Source: JAWLCQ01 sp041687095
GTDB lineage: Bacteria > Planctomycetota > Phycisphaerae > SM23-33
Direction of reading: 5' to 3'
DNA length: 25,053 bases
Assembly: GCA_041687095.1 (NCBI GenBank)
Contig: JAWLCQ010000058.1
Location: forward strand, 1 to 25,053
Of this stretch, positions 15,190 to 22,475 are shown in pieces. The notes below the pieces were generated by a model. The model did not search any database and had not been told where the DNA came from. It saw only the letters and a list, made by a program, of their open reading frames with translations. Made by a program: the position numbers and the translations under genes. How positions within the stretch are numbered: position 1 is the stretch's first letter; each line of letters starts with the position of its first letter.

Positions 15190-15915
15190 TCAGGAGCGCG
15201 ACCCGTAGTAGAACCCCACCACCCCGCACATCACCACGACCAGCCACATCTCGGCGCGGAGGTAGCCTTCGGTGAGGAACAGGATCACCAGCGCCAGCGA
15301 CGCGGCCAGGACGGCCGCCCCTTTGACGTGGTTGAACAGCACCATCGCCGCCGTCGGGCGCGGCGTTCCGGTGATGCGGGCGAAGAGGTGCCCCAGGAAC
15401 AGGCCCAGGAGGATGAAGTAGAACTCCAGGTATCCGTCCTCCATCAACCTGCCGCGCGTCAGCAGCGCCAGGCCCGTGACGAGGAAGCCCAGCAGCAGGA
15501 TCAGCCGCACCGCACCGCCCGGGAGGAACAGCGGGTGCTCCCGGGAGCCCTCGGCGTCGAAGACGTTGCCGCGCGGCATGCGCTTCTCCGTGCGGAACCC
15601 GAAGTAGTAGCCCACGATCGTCAGCAGCAGGCTCAGCAGCGGGCCCGGGACCGGCCGCCCGGCCGCGATGAGCAGCCACGACACCCCCGCCATCAGCAGC
15701 GCCACGCCCGCGCGGATGGACCCGCGGGGAAGGTAGAGCGGCTCGGGGAGGTCGGGGGCGTCCTCCGCGACCAGCGCAGCCGTGCCGGTCTCGTCGTGGC
15801 GGATCAACTCGAACCGCCGCTCGCAGATCGGGCACGTCCAGTCGCTCTCCTCGCCGACAACCTTCCGCAGCTCCTGCTCGCAGGTCGGGCAGGTGTACAC
15901 GGTCCTCGTGAACAT
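15190..15915 (-). CDS. Zinc-ribbon multi-pass membrane protein
   Basis: The 241-residue product starts MFTRTVYTCPTCEQELRKVV and continues to WTCPICERRFEL: two CxxC knuckles about 16 residues apart, a classic zinc ribbon (residues about 9-33). After an acidic linker there are five or six hydrophobic segments, with paired helices and a final VVVMCGVVGFYYGSRS. No family name is recognised. The zinc ribbon faces the cytoplasm by the positive-inside rule (inference). The start is the ATG after GGAAAGGGG; the upstream open frame runs through tandem repeats. It converges with the glycosyltransferase and is separated from the next upstream gene by a 583-base repeat-filled gap. Confidence 0.83.
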   Translation of the reverse strand: MFTRTVYTCPTCEQELRKVVGEESDWTCPICERRFELIRHDETGTAALVAEDAPDLPEPLYLPRGSIRAGVALLMAGVSWLLIAAGRPVPGPLLSLLLTIVGYYFGFRTEKRMPRGNVFDAEGSREHPLFLPGGAVRLILLLGFLVTGLALLTRGRLMEDGYLEFYFILLGLFLGHLFARITGTPRPTAAMVLFNHVKGAAVLAASLALVILFLTEGYLRAEMWLVVVMCGVVGFYYGSRS

Positions 15916-15970
15916 GCGGCACCCCTTTCCGTGGGCGTAACGTACCCGGGGAGGCGAAGAGACGCAAGAT

Positions 15971-16035
15971 GCGGACGGTAACGCGGACGGTAACGTGCGG
16001 AAGGTAACGTGCGGAAGGTAAGGGCGCGGAAGGTA
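15971..16035. repeat. Tandem 12-14-bp repeat, GCGGAMGGTAAC
   Basis: Five units run head to tail: GCGGACGGTAAC twice, then GTGCGGAAGGTAA(C/G) twice and GGCGCGGAAGGTAAG. The array sits about 55 bases upstream of the zinc-ribbon gene start, inside its likely promoter or 5' leader region. Confidence 0.75.
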
Positions 16036-16071
16036 AGCGTGACGCGCGGAGGGCAAGGCCGTCCGCCGCGC

Positions 16072-16502
16072 GCCTGCGTTGGGGGTCTCCTGACCTCGTT
16101 GTTCTACGCATCTCGGCCTCGCGGGGCGGCAGGGACCCGATTCCGGGCGTCGGTCCGAAAGCCCCGACAGGGGCGCGGGACAGTAGCCGGGGGTGGAGCG
16201 AAGCGGAACCCCCGGAAGGCGGCTCCGTTCTTCAGAGCCCCGACAGGGGCGAGGGAATTGCGGGGGGTTCTCGGCGAGGTCCCGCCTCCCGTCTCCCTCG
16301 CCCCTGTCGGGGCTCTACCTCGTTCGGGGCCTGTACCGGGGGCTCCGCTGCGCTGCGCCCCCGGCTACTCTCCCTCGCCCCTTCCGGGGCGAAGAGGCCG
16401 CCTGGATCCAGGTCGCATCGTGCGGGAAATCCACGGCAAGATGTGTGGAACAACGAGGTCTCCTGACCCCCGACGCAGGGGTGCGAAGGCATGAACGGTT
16501 AC
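16072..16502. repeat. Large head-to-head palindromic repeat block
   Basis: Two diverged copies of a roughly 190-base composite repeat face each other (arms about 16072-16260 and 16290-16480). Each contains a CTCGTTGTTC end, a 47-48-base spacer, GCCCCGACAGGGGCG-type palindromes, AGTAGCCGGGGG...CCCCCGG, and a second AGAGCCCCGACAGGGGCG. The right boundary GCGAAGGCATGAACGGTTAC (16483-16502) overlaps the stop codon of the hydrolase gene. No gene is seen. Confidence 0.75.
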
Positions 16503-17770
16503 GGTTCCACGAGCTTGAGGATCTCGCCCGTCATGAGTCCGATGAGGGAGGCGGGGACGGCGTCGTCGTGGAGGTCCTGGAGGAACTTGGCGGCGTCGGG
16601 GTGGACGGCGGCGTTGGCGGTCGAGGGGAAGATGGTGTTGTGCCCGCGGGCGAAGGTGGAGATGAACGACTGGAACGCCTTGGCGCTCTTGCGGTAGGCG
16701 TCGGTCTTGCGGGCGTCGTCCAGGGCGGTCTTGAGCTCGTCCTCGCGCGGGTGCGTGCGGAGCTGCTTGAGGTAGATCTTGCCGTAGAACTCGCACAGCC
16801 CGGGGTCCTTCTCGGCGAGGTCCTTGCCCACGCGGATGACGTGGTCGATCCGCGCGTCCAGGCGTTCCTTGACCTTCCTCGCCTTCGCCAGGACCTCCTC
16901 GGGGGCCTTGGCGTCGGCGACAAGCTTCTCGACCTGCTTGCTCGCCAACGCCAGGTCCAGGCGGTTGGCGGCGGTGATGATGGGCTTGAGTTCACGCTCC
17001 GGGAAGTCGGGGGCGTAGAAGAACCCGATGAAGGCCAGGTCCGACCGCTCGAAGGCGTCGGAGGCGGCCTGCACGTCCGCCCCGGAGATCGAGTGCCCCT
17101 TGCCCTTCTGGATGCGGAGGTAGACGTCCGGGCAGCCCCCGCGGGCGGCGAGGGCGTACAGCTCGGCCGCCCGGTCGTTCTGGGTGTCGCCCAGCGTGGG
17201 CTTGCCCATCCCCCACTCCTCCGACCCGATCGCCACCGTCCAGCTCATGCCCGCGTTGGAGCGGATCCGCTGCCAGTAGTTGGACCCGTACAGCGAGGAG
17301 TGGCAGAAGGGAAGCGGCCCCCCGCCCTTCGCCGCGGCGGCCAGCAGGCCCGCGTGCGGCAGCCCGCCCCCGGAGAACGAACCCACCATCCCCCGTCCGG
17401 GGAGGATCTTGTACTTGCCGATGACGCCCTGCAGCGCCTCGACGGCCGCCTGGGTCTTCCCGCCCGTGTCGACGTCGTTCTTCCCGTCGGCGTATTGGAG
17501 GTTGATCCCGATGAGGTTGTGGCGTTCGAGCGTCTTGGCCCACTGCCCGAAGCTGCCGTTGTTCGCGCACCCGCCCTGCCCGCTGAAGAACACGTGGATC
17601 CCGGCGGGGTTGTCGTCGGAGTACGTCTTGGGCACGTAGACGAAGTACGTGTAGCCCTCCTTGGAGGTGTTGCACTGCTCGGTCGTCTGCGCGGGAGCGG
17701 GGACGGCGAGCAGGGACAGAACGACAGCGATGACGAAGCGAGGGGCGGACAACCGAGCAACTTCAACCAC
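16499..17770 (-). CDS. Secreted alpha/beta-hydrolase (esterase/depolymerase-like) with helical C-terminus
   Basis: The 423-residue product has a signal peptide (about 1-27, ending VPAPA). The alpha/beta-hydrolase region (about 35-250) shows FVYVPKTY, IHVFFSGQGGC (oxyanion strand) and a nucleophile elbow MVGSFSGGGLPHAG that is a variant of GxSxG (Ser133 the likely nucleophile). KGKGHSISG supplies the likely His. This pattern is like extracellular feruloyl-esterase or polyhydroxyalkanoate-depolymerase relatives. The last about 160 residues are charged helices without a known domain. Start GTG at 17770 follows AAGGAG, with a good promoter upstream. The TAA stop lies within a repeat end. Substrate unknown; the neighbouring sugar genes suggest polysaccharide side-chain removal. 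Confidence 0.8.
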   Translation of the reverse strand: MVEVARLSAPRFVIAVVLSLLAVPAPAQTTEQCNTSKEGYTYFVYVPKTYSDDNPAGIHVFFSGQGGCANNGSFGQWAKTLERHNLIGINLQYADGKNDVDTGGKTQAAVEALQGVIGKYKILPGRGMVGSFSGGGLPHAGLLAAAAKGGGPLPFCHSSLYGSNYWQRIRSNAGMSWTVAIGSEEWGMGKPTLGDTQNDRAAELYALAARGGCPDVYLRIQKGKGHSISGADVQAASDAFERSDLAFIGFFYAPDFPERELKPIITAANRLDLALASKQVEKLVADAKAPEEVLAKARKVKERLDARIDHVIRVGKDLAEKDPGLCEFYGKIYLKQLRTHPREDELKTALDDARKTDAYRKSAKAFQSFISTFARGHNTIFPSTANAAVHPDAAKFLQDLHDDAVPASLIGLMTGEILKLVEP

Positions 17771-17813
17771 GGGCGGATACTCCTTGTACGACAGCGAAAC
17801 GCGCCTTCAGCGT

Positions 17814-17842
17814 ATCATATTGAGACGCACGACACGGCGCAA
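17814..17842 (-). promoter_or_regulatory. Candidate promoter of the secreted hydrolase gene
   Basis: On the minus strand TTGCGC (17842-17837), a 17-base spacer and TATGAT (17819-17814) lie 44 bases before the GTG start. The -10 box matches five of six consensus bases and the -35 box three. Confidence 0.55.
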
Positions 17843-17872
17843 AGTTCCGGCCCAACCAGTTCCGGCCCAACC
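17843..17872. repeat. Perfect tandem duplication of AGTTCCGGCCCAACC
   Basis: Two exact 15-base copies are followed by two looser copies of GGCCCAACCGCGTGC with CCTCCTGGCC or TCTCCTGCCC. They begin the 551-base gene-free gap 17771-18321. Confidence 0.75.
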
Positions 17873-17974
17873 GCGTGCGTTGAGAGCCTCCTGGCCCGGC
17901 CCAACCGCGTGCATTGGGGTCTCCTGCCCCCCACCGGCCGGGAAGGCCAACGAACGGTTCCGCGCCAGACGCGC

Positions 17975-18148
17975 GTGCGCCGGGGGTCTCCTGACCCCCG
18001 GCGTCCGGGAGGGGCGAGGGACGCCTCCGCGGCAGCGTCGTTGGAGCGCCCCCTTCGCGGCGGCGGCCGCCGCGACCGAAGCGCCGCCATAACGCTTCGC
18101 GAACGCCGCGCGAACGTTCCAGGACGACGGGGGTCAGGAGACCCCCGT
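17975..18148. repeat. Composite palindromic repeat, copy A (uninterrupted)
   Basis: The copy starts GTGCGCCGGGGGTCTCCTGA and ends in the inverse form of the same motif (GGGGGTCAGGAGACCCCCG at 18128-18146). The two halves are loosely complementary around a GCGGCGGCGGCCGCCGC centre near 18065. The stretch 18081-18158 matches 22778-22855 at 77 of 78 bases. Confidence 0.85.
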
Positions 18149-18272
18149 CGCACGCGCTCGAGGCGTCGCACGCGCTTGAGGCGTCGCATGCGCTTGAGGC
18201 GTCGCATGCGCTTGAGGCATCGCATGCGCTTGAGGCATCACACGCGATCGAGACAACGCACGCGCCACGCGC
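18147..18272. repeat. 18-bp tandem array A, unit GTCGCATGCGCTTGAGGC
   Basis: Seven head-to-tail 18-base units decay towards the right end; the unit core CGCATGCG is itself palindromic. It adjoins copy A and ends 50 bases before the stop of the DapA-family gene. Confidence 0.9.
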
Positions 18273-18321
18273 ACGGCACCCCAGGCGCCCCTGCCCCGCC
18301 AAGCCGCCTGGCCCCCCCGTC

Positions 18322-19377
18322 TCAGACCCACTCGCTCCGGTGCCGCTTCACGAACTCGTCGTCGATCAGGTGCGGGTAGGCGGTGCGGACGCGGTGAAGC
18401 TCGGCCGCCTGGTTCGGGGAGAGCGACTCGCGCGGGTTGAGCGTGCGGGGCGAGCCCAGCAACCCCTGCCGCCACAGCACGTGCTGGATGCCCGCGATGC
18501 ACCCGGCGAAGTCGTGGGCGGGATCGAACAGGGCGGCGTTCATATCCGTGACCTGGGCGGCGAGGGTGAGGAGATCGGGCGGGATCGATGCACCGCTGCC
18601 CGCGGCCGCGCGCACGCGGGCGAAGAGTTCCACCGCGCGGGCGGTCCAGACCGCCCAGTGCCCGAGCAGCCCCCCCACTGCCCGCACGCTCTCGCCCTCG
18701 GCGAGGTCGAAGCGGGTCAGCAGGTCCACGACGATACTGTCGTCGTTGCCCGTGTACAGGGCCATCTCGCTCGCCCGCCCGCTGCCGGCGATTCCGCGGA
18801 CGACGTCGAGCGTCTGGTAGCGGTTGAAGGGCGCCATCTTGATCGCAACGACGCTGGGCAGGGCCGCGAGGCACCGCCAGAACTCCACGCTCAGCCGCCG
18901 GCCCCCGACGGCGGGTTGGAGGTAGAAGCCCACGAGCGGGAGGATCTCGCCCACGCGCTCGCAGTGCTCGATGAGCTGGGGGTCGTCGGCATCGCGGAGG
19001 GCGGAGAGGCTCAGGAGCCCCGCGTGGTATCCGAGGTCGCGGGCGAGGCGCGCCTCGTCGCACGCCTGCGGGGTGGCCCCGCAGACGCCCGCGATGCGGA
19101 CCAGCCGCCGCCCCCCGCCGCGCTCGATCTCGTCCAGTGCGTCGCGGGCGCACGCCAGCACGGGCGCCAGCAGCCCCACGGAGGGCTCGCGGATCTCGAA
19201 CTGCGTGGTGTGCACGCCGACGGCGATTCCGTCCGCCCCGGCGGCGGCGTAGTAGCGGGTGAGGGCCCGCTGGTGCACGGGGTCGAACGCCCCCTCCTCC
19301 GTCAGCGCCAGCGGATGCGCGGGGATCACGCCCCCCGCCAAAAGGGCCTCGCGGGCCCAGTCACACATCATTGACAT
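18322..19377 (-). CDS. Dihydrodipicolinate-synthase-family (DapA-like) aldolase/lyase
   Basis: The 351-residue product is a class I aldolase-type TIM barrel of the DapA/NAL family. YYAAAGADGIAVGVHTTQF is the first substrate loop region, and VVAIKMAPFNRYQTL carries the Schiff-base lysine. The catalytic Tyr position is occupied in VGFYLQP. The usual family length is about 300; the extra C-terminal 50 residues (SPRTLNPRESLSPNQAAELH) are typical of catabolic members. The placement beside an epimerase and a Gfo/Idh/MocA oxidoreductase points to sugar-acid breakdown to pyruvate or a related keto acid, not lysine synthesis. The first ATG follows AAGGAG by 6 bases. Exact substrate unknown. Confidence 0.88.
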   Translation of the reverse strand: MSMMCDWAREALLAGGVIPAHPLALTEEGAFDPVHQRALTRYYAAAGADGIAVGVHTTQFEIREPSVGLLAPVLACARDALDEIERGGGRRLVRIAGVCGATPQACDEARLARDLGYHAGLLSLSALRDADDPQLIEHCERVGEILPLVGFYLQPAVGGRRLSVEFWRCLAALPSVVAIKMAPFNRYQTLDVVRGIAGSGRASEMALYTGNDDSIVVDLLTRFDLAEGESVRAVGGLLGHWAVWTARAVELFARVRAAAGSGASIPPDLLTLAAQVTDMNAALFDPAHDFAGCIAGIQHVLWRQGLLGSPRTLNPRESLSPNQAAELHRVRTAYPHLIDDEFVKRHRSEWV

Positions 19378-19431
19378 TACCTGCTCCTTCGATCAAGCGA
19401 ACGCGGTAGCGGCAGGCCCAGTTGACATGGG

Positions 19432-19633
19432 CCGCAGAAACGCGGAGACGCAGAGCGGAACGGGGATGAACGCAGATCCGAAAGGGGCGGGGATGCAGGG
19501 GATTCACGGGATCGGAGTGGATCAACTCCCATCCCCTGCATCTCCTGCATCCCTGCTTCCTCCTCATCTGCGTTCATCCGCGTTCATCCCCGCTGATTCT
19601 CCGGGCTTCTTGTCTCTTTGCGCCTTTGCGTGA
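19432..19633. repeat. Nested inverted repeat, GGATGAACGCAGAT family
   Basis: GGATGAACGCAGAT (19464-19477) pairs with ATCTGCGTTCATCC (19566-19579). Inside, GATGCAGGGGAT (19492-19503) pairs with ATCCCCTGCATC (19531-19542). The outer ends carry CGCAGAAACGCGGAGACGC and TTTGCGCCTTTGCG-like words. It fills most of the 350-base gap 19378-19727; no gene is seen. Confidence 0.75.
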
Positions 19634-19703
19634 GGCCCTTCCGCCGGCAGGTCGTTACCGTGCCGGTCGGCCAAGGACCCCCTCACCCCCGGCTGCGCCG
19701 GGA

Positions 19704-19723
19704 CCTCTCCCCGCGGGGAGAGG
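19704..19723 (-). terminator. Palindrome just after the epimerase stop
   Basis: The perfect 20-base palindrome CCTCTCCCCGCGGGGAGAGG lies 5 bases past the stop. It is part of a CCCTCACCCCCGGCTGCGCC-type dispersed sequence; terminator function is possible. Confidence 0.5.
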
Positions 19724-19727
19724 GGTT

Positions 19728-20924
19728 TCAATACCTTCCGTCGCGCGTCTGGAAGTGCGTGGGCTTGCCCAGGGTGGGCCCGCCGGCGGCGGTCCAGGCG
19801 GCCGTCCAGTCCAGGACACGCTCGATGGGCGTCGGCGGTTCCCCGAGCAACTCCGCGCACCGCGACGCGTCCGCCAGCAGCGCCGTCGGGGCCTCCTCGC
19901 CCGCGAAACGCACGGGCAGCCCCATCCGCTGCGCGATGGCCTCCGCGAGGTCGCGGACGCGGAGCGTCTGCACGCCCGTGACGTTCAGCGGGCGGGGCGG
20001 GCACGCCGCGTGCTCCAGCAGGCGAAGGCTGAAGGCGTTCACGTCGCCCTGCCAGATCACGTTCACGTGCCCCATCGTCCCGTCCACGCTCTCGCCCGCG
20101 CGGATCGTCGTCGCCAGGTCCACCAGCACGCCGTAACGGAGTTCGACGGCGTAGTTGAGGCGGAGGAGGACCATCGGCGTGGCGGTGCGAGGCTTCTCCC
20201 GTTCCCGCTCCGAAGGGGTGCCCCCCTCAAGCGGCGCTGTCTGCCGCTTGGGGGTGTCCGGCCCCCGCACCCCCAAGCCGCGAACAGCATGCGGCTTGAG
20301 GGTGGCACCCGTCGTTCGGTCGTTCTGGTGCTCGTCACTCGGCCGCGAGCACCACTGGAGGATCCGCTCGCGGGCGACGCAGGAGTTGGCGTACTCGCCC
20401 AGGGGCGTGAGGGCGTCGCCCTCGCGCGAACCACCCAGCGCCACGGGGATCAGCGGGTAGACGCAGCCGGTGGAGAACGCGACGATCCGCGTCCCGCGGT
20501 AGTGCTCCGCCACGCGGGCGGGGGCGAGGGCGTTGACGGCCCAGGTGCGGTCGGGCTCGCCTGCGGTCCCGAACTTCATCCCCGCGAGGTACAGGACGTT
20601 GGGGGCGCGGGGCAGTCGGGCGACGGCGGCGGGGTCGAGGAGGTCGCAGGCGATGGGCTCGGCCCCGAGGGAGGCGAGCGCGTCGGCCGATGCGGGGTCG
20701 GAGAAGCGGGCGACGGCGAAGACCCTCTGCGTCCCCCCCGCCGCCTCGCGGGCCCGCACGGCCATCGCGGTGAGCGAGGGGCCGATCTTGCCCGTCGCAC
20801 CGATGATGACGATGTCGCCCTGGAGGCGTTGGAACAGATCGAGGACCTCGGGCGTGGGGCGCGAGAGCAGCTCGTCGAGTTCGCGCTCGGTTGCGATGCG
20901 GTCGGGATGTGTGCTCGTCGTCAT
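19728..20924 (-). CDS. NAD-dependent epimerase/dehydratase-like protein with in-frame repeat insertion
   Basis: The 398-residue product is an extended SDR with a Rossmann NAD site, IVIIGATGKIGPSLTAM (GxxGxxG). IVAFSTGCVYP gives the active-site Ser/Thr strand. The next segment, GEYANSCVARERIL, holds the expected Tyr but no YxxxK lysine. It ends with LNVTGVQTLRVRDLAE and a substrate-binding tail. Between CSR (about residue 194) and TPMVLLRLNYAVELRYGVLV lie about 54 extra residues that are the translation of a dispersed palindromic element. Relatives known to me run nearly directly from CSR to GTP here. The start MTTSTHP has only a weak GAG site. Probably acts with the flanking DapA-like and Gfo/Idh/MocA enzymes on sugars. 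Confidence 0.8.
   Translation of the reverse strand: MTTSTHPDRIATERELDELLSRPTPEVLDLFQRLQGDIVIIGATGKIGPSLTAMAVRAREAAGGTQRVFAVARFSDPASADALASLGAEPIACDLLDPAAVARLPRAPNVLYLAGMKFGTAGEPDRTWAVNALAPARVAEHYRGTRIVAFSTGCVYPLIPVALGGSREGDALTPLGEYANSCVARERILQWCSRPSDEHQNDRTTGATLKPHAVRGLGVRGPDTPKRQTAPLEGGTPSEREREKPRTATPMVLLRLNYAVELRYGVLVDLATTIRAGESVDGTMGHVNVIWQGDVNAFSLRLLEHAACPPRPLNVTGVQTLRVRDLAEAIAQRMGLPVRFAGEEAPTALLADASRCAELLGEPPTPIERVLDWTAAWTAAGGPTLGKPTHFQTRDGRY
20181..20342. repeat. Palindromic element inserted in frame in the epimerase gene
   Basis: The core 20215-20310 (96 bases) has GGGGTGCCCC and GGTGGCACCC ends. It contains two hairpins, CAAGCGGC/GCCGCTTG and CAAGCCGC/GCGGCTTG, and a central GTGTCCGG. 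About 162 bases in total are added, a multiple of three with no stop in the coding frame. The same sequence recurs at 23000-23043. Confidence 0.85.
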
Positions 20925-21004
20925 CGTCTCAGTGTCCGCGGGCAGCAGAAAGGGATCGTTTCCGTCATAGTCAAGATACCTGCCCTTGCTGGTGTTCCCG
21001 TGAT

Positions 21005-21025
21005 CCCACCGACGCAGTCGGTGGG
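21005..21025. repeat. Short hairpin CCCACCGA-TCGGTGGG
   Basis: An 8-bp perfect stem with a CGCAG loop lies in the 196-base gap between the oxidoreductase and epimerase genes. The gap also has tandem GCAATCC words at 21094-21113. Confidence 0.7.
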
Positions 21026-21120
21026 CTTGGGGACTCTCCTGTCGAACCCGGGCATTCCCGGATACCTGCAAATCACTGCCTGCCCTCGAACGCAGCAATC
21101 CGCAATCCGCAATTCCCCCC

Positions 21121-22350
21121 TCACTCCGCCCGGAAGCGCGTCGGGAACTCGGTGTAGTTTCGGGTATCGACGGGCTCGGTCCGGACGGCCCAGGGGGGGG
21201 CGTCGGGGAGTTCGCTGAACAGGGCGTGCTGCTCGGCGGCGTGCTCCATGAGGGTCTGGAGGTCGGCGATGGCGGTGCGGGCGTTGGGCGTGCCCTCGTC
21301 GATGCGGCGGGCGTGGCCGCTCCCGATGCGGTGGACGATCCCGGAGGAGTCGTAGGCGGCGTCGAGGGCGAGGGTCATGTTGCGGGCGTCGGGGAGGCGG
21401 CAGCGGAGGAGCGACTCGTCGCCGGTTTCCAGGAAGCGGAGGAAGGCGTCGATCATGGCGGGGCGGCCCTGCCCGGGGTCGGGCTCGACGGTCTCGGTGG
21501 TCCCGTCGGTGTAGGCGATGCGGGCCCCGGAGTTGCCCCACGCGGCGGTCCCGTGGGCGCACTGGGCGATGAGGACGTGCCCGAAGTCGCTCTCGGGGCA
21601 GTGGGACCCGAGGAACAGCAGCGACGGCCCGCGGTCGGTCTCGATGCGGATGGCGGCGGTGTCGTGTCCCTCGATGGGCCCGGCGGCGTAGAGTTCGGCG
21701 TGTACGGCGGCGGGGGTGGCGTACCCATCGAGGTCGGGGGACCCGAGGAGCAGCAGGACGTTGACGACGTGGGCCTGGGCGTTCATGGCCGGTCCGTCGA
21801 GGATCCAGGCCTGGCCCGAGCGGATCTTGCCCGCCCACTCGTTGCGGGCGTAGTAGGCGGCGTTGCGCGGGGAGGCGCCGAACGAGACGGCCCGGCGGAG
21901 GGGCCCGAGGCGGCCGTCGGCGATCCGCTGCTTGATCCGCCGCACGTCCTCCCGCCACGCCCACTGGAACCCGACGATGCACTGCACGCCCGCGCGGTCC
22001 ACGGCGTTGCGCATGCGGTCGACCTCCTGGACGGTGGCGGCGGCGGGTTTTTCCAGGTGGATGTGCAGTCCGCGCTGGGCGGCGGCGAGGGTGAGGGCGC
22101 AGTGCGAGCCGATGCTGGAGGCGATGTAGACGGCGTGCAGGTCGTTGGCATGGGCGTCGAGCATGGCGTGGGCGTCGGCGTAGAGCGTCACGCCCTGCTG
22201 CTCGTAGGCGGCGGCGATGTCGGGGATCCTGGGCAGGGCGAGGTCGGCCGCGGCGAGCAGGCGGCAGCGGCCCTCGGCGGCGTGCTGCAGCAGCGACTTG
22301 CCCAGCGAGTTCCCGTACCCCCCGAACCCGATCAGTGCGACGTTGATCAT
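21121..22350 (-). CDS. Gfo/Idh/MocA-family oxidoreductase
   Basis: The 409-residue product opens MINVALIGFGGYGNSLGKSL, a GxGxxG Rossmann NAD(P) site. YIASSIGSHCALTLAAAQRG then leads to the family HLEKP motif (Lys95 region), followed by VGFQWAWREDVRRIK and the C-terminal beta-sheet substrate domain (AWILDGPAMNAQAHVVNVLL, with the family's D/N-x-x-H-type active-site helix). Members oxidise or reduce sugars, inositols and sugar-acids with NAD(P). The length is in the usual 330-420 range. The start has AAAGGA 8 bases upstream. It is probably the first gene of the catabolic string 22350-18322, though each gap is 200-350 bases and a single transcript is not assured. Confidence 0.9.
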   Translation of the reverse strand: MINVALIGFGGYGNSLGKSLLQHAAEGRCRLLAAADLALPRIPDIAAAYEQQGVTLYADAHAMLDAHANDLHAVYIASSIGSHCALTLAAAQRGLHIHLEKPAAATVQEVDRMRNAVDRAGVQCIVGFQWAWREDVRRIKQRIADGRLGPLRRAVSFGASPRNAAYYARNEWAGKIRSGQAWILDGPAMNAQAHVVNVLLLLGSPDLDGYATPAAVHAELYAAGPIEGHDTAAIRIETDRGPSLLFLGSHCPESDFGHVLIAQCAHGTAAWGNSGARIAYTDGTTETVEPDPGQGRPAMIDAFLRFLETGDESLLRCRLPDARNMTLALDAAYDSSGIVHRIGSGHARRIDEGTPNARTAIADLQTLMEHAAEQHALFSELPDAPPWAVRTEPVDTRNYTEFPTRFRAE

Positions 22351-22475
22351 CGTGCGATTCCTTTCGCGGGAGAGTATGCAGACGACGGGGGACGGATGCA
22401 AGGACGCGGCGGGCGCTGCGTCCGCCTGGGGGCGTCCGCGTGGGTTGGCTTGGGCGCGTGCGCCGGCTTGGGCGC

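Noticed and set aside
18147..18272. CRISPR array
   Set aside because: Units are directly adjacent with no spacers and no cas genes nearby; the same holds for 22844-22964.
17763..18302. 179-codon minus-strand frame with ACDASS repeats
   Set aside because: It is the translation of the 18-bp tandem array and palindrome A, not a conserved protein.
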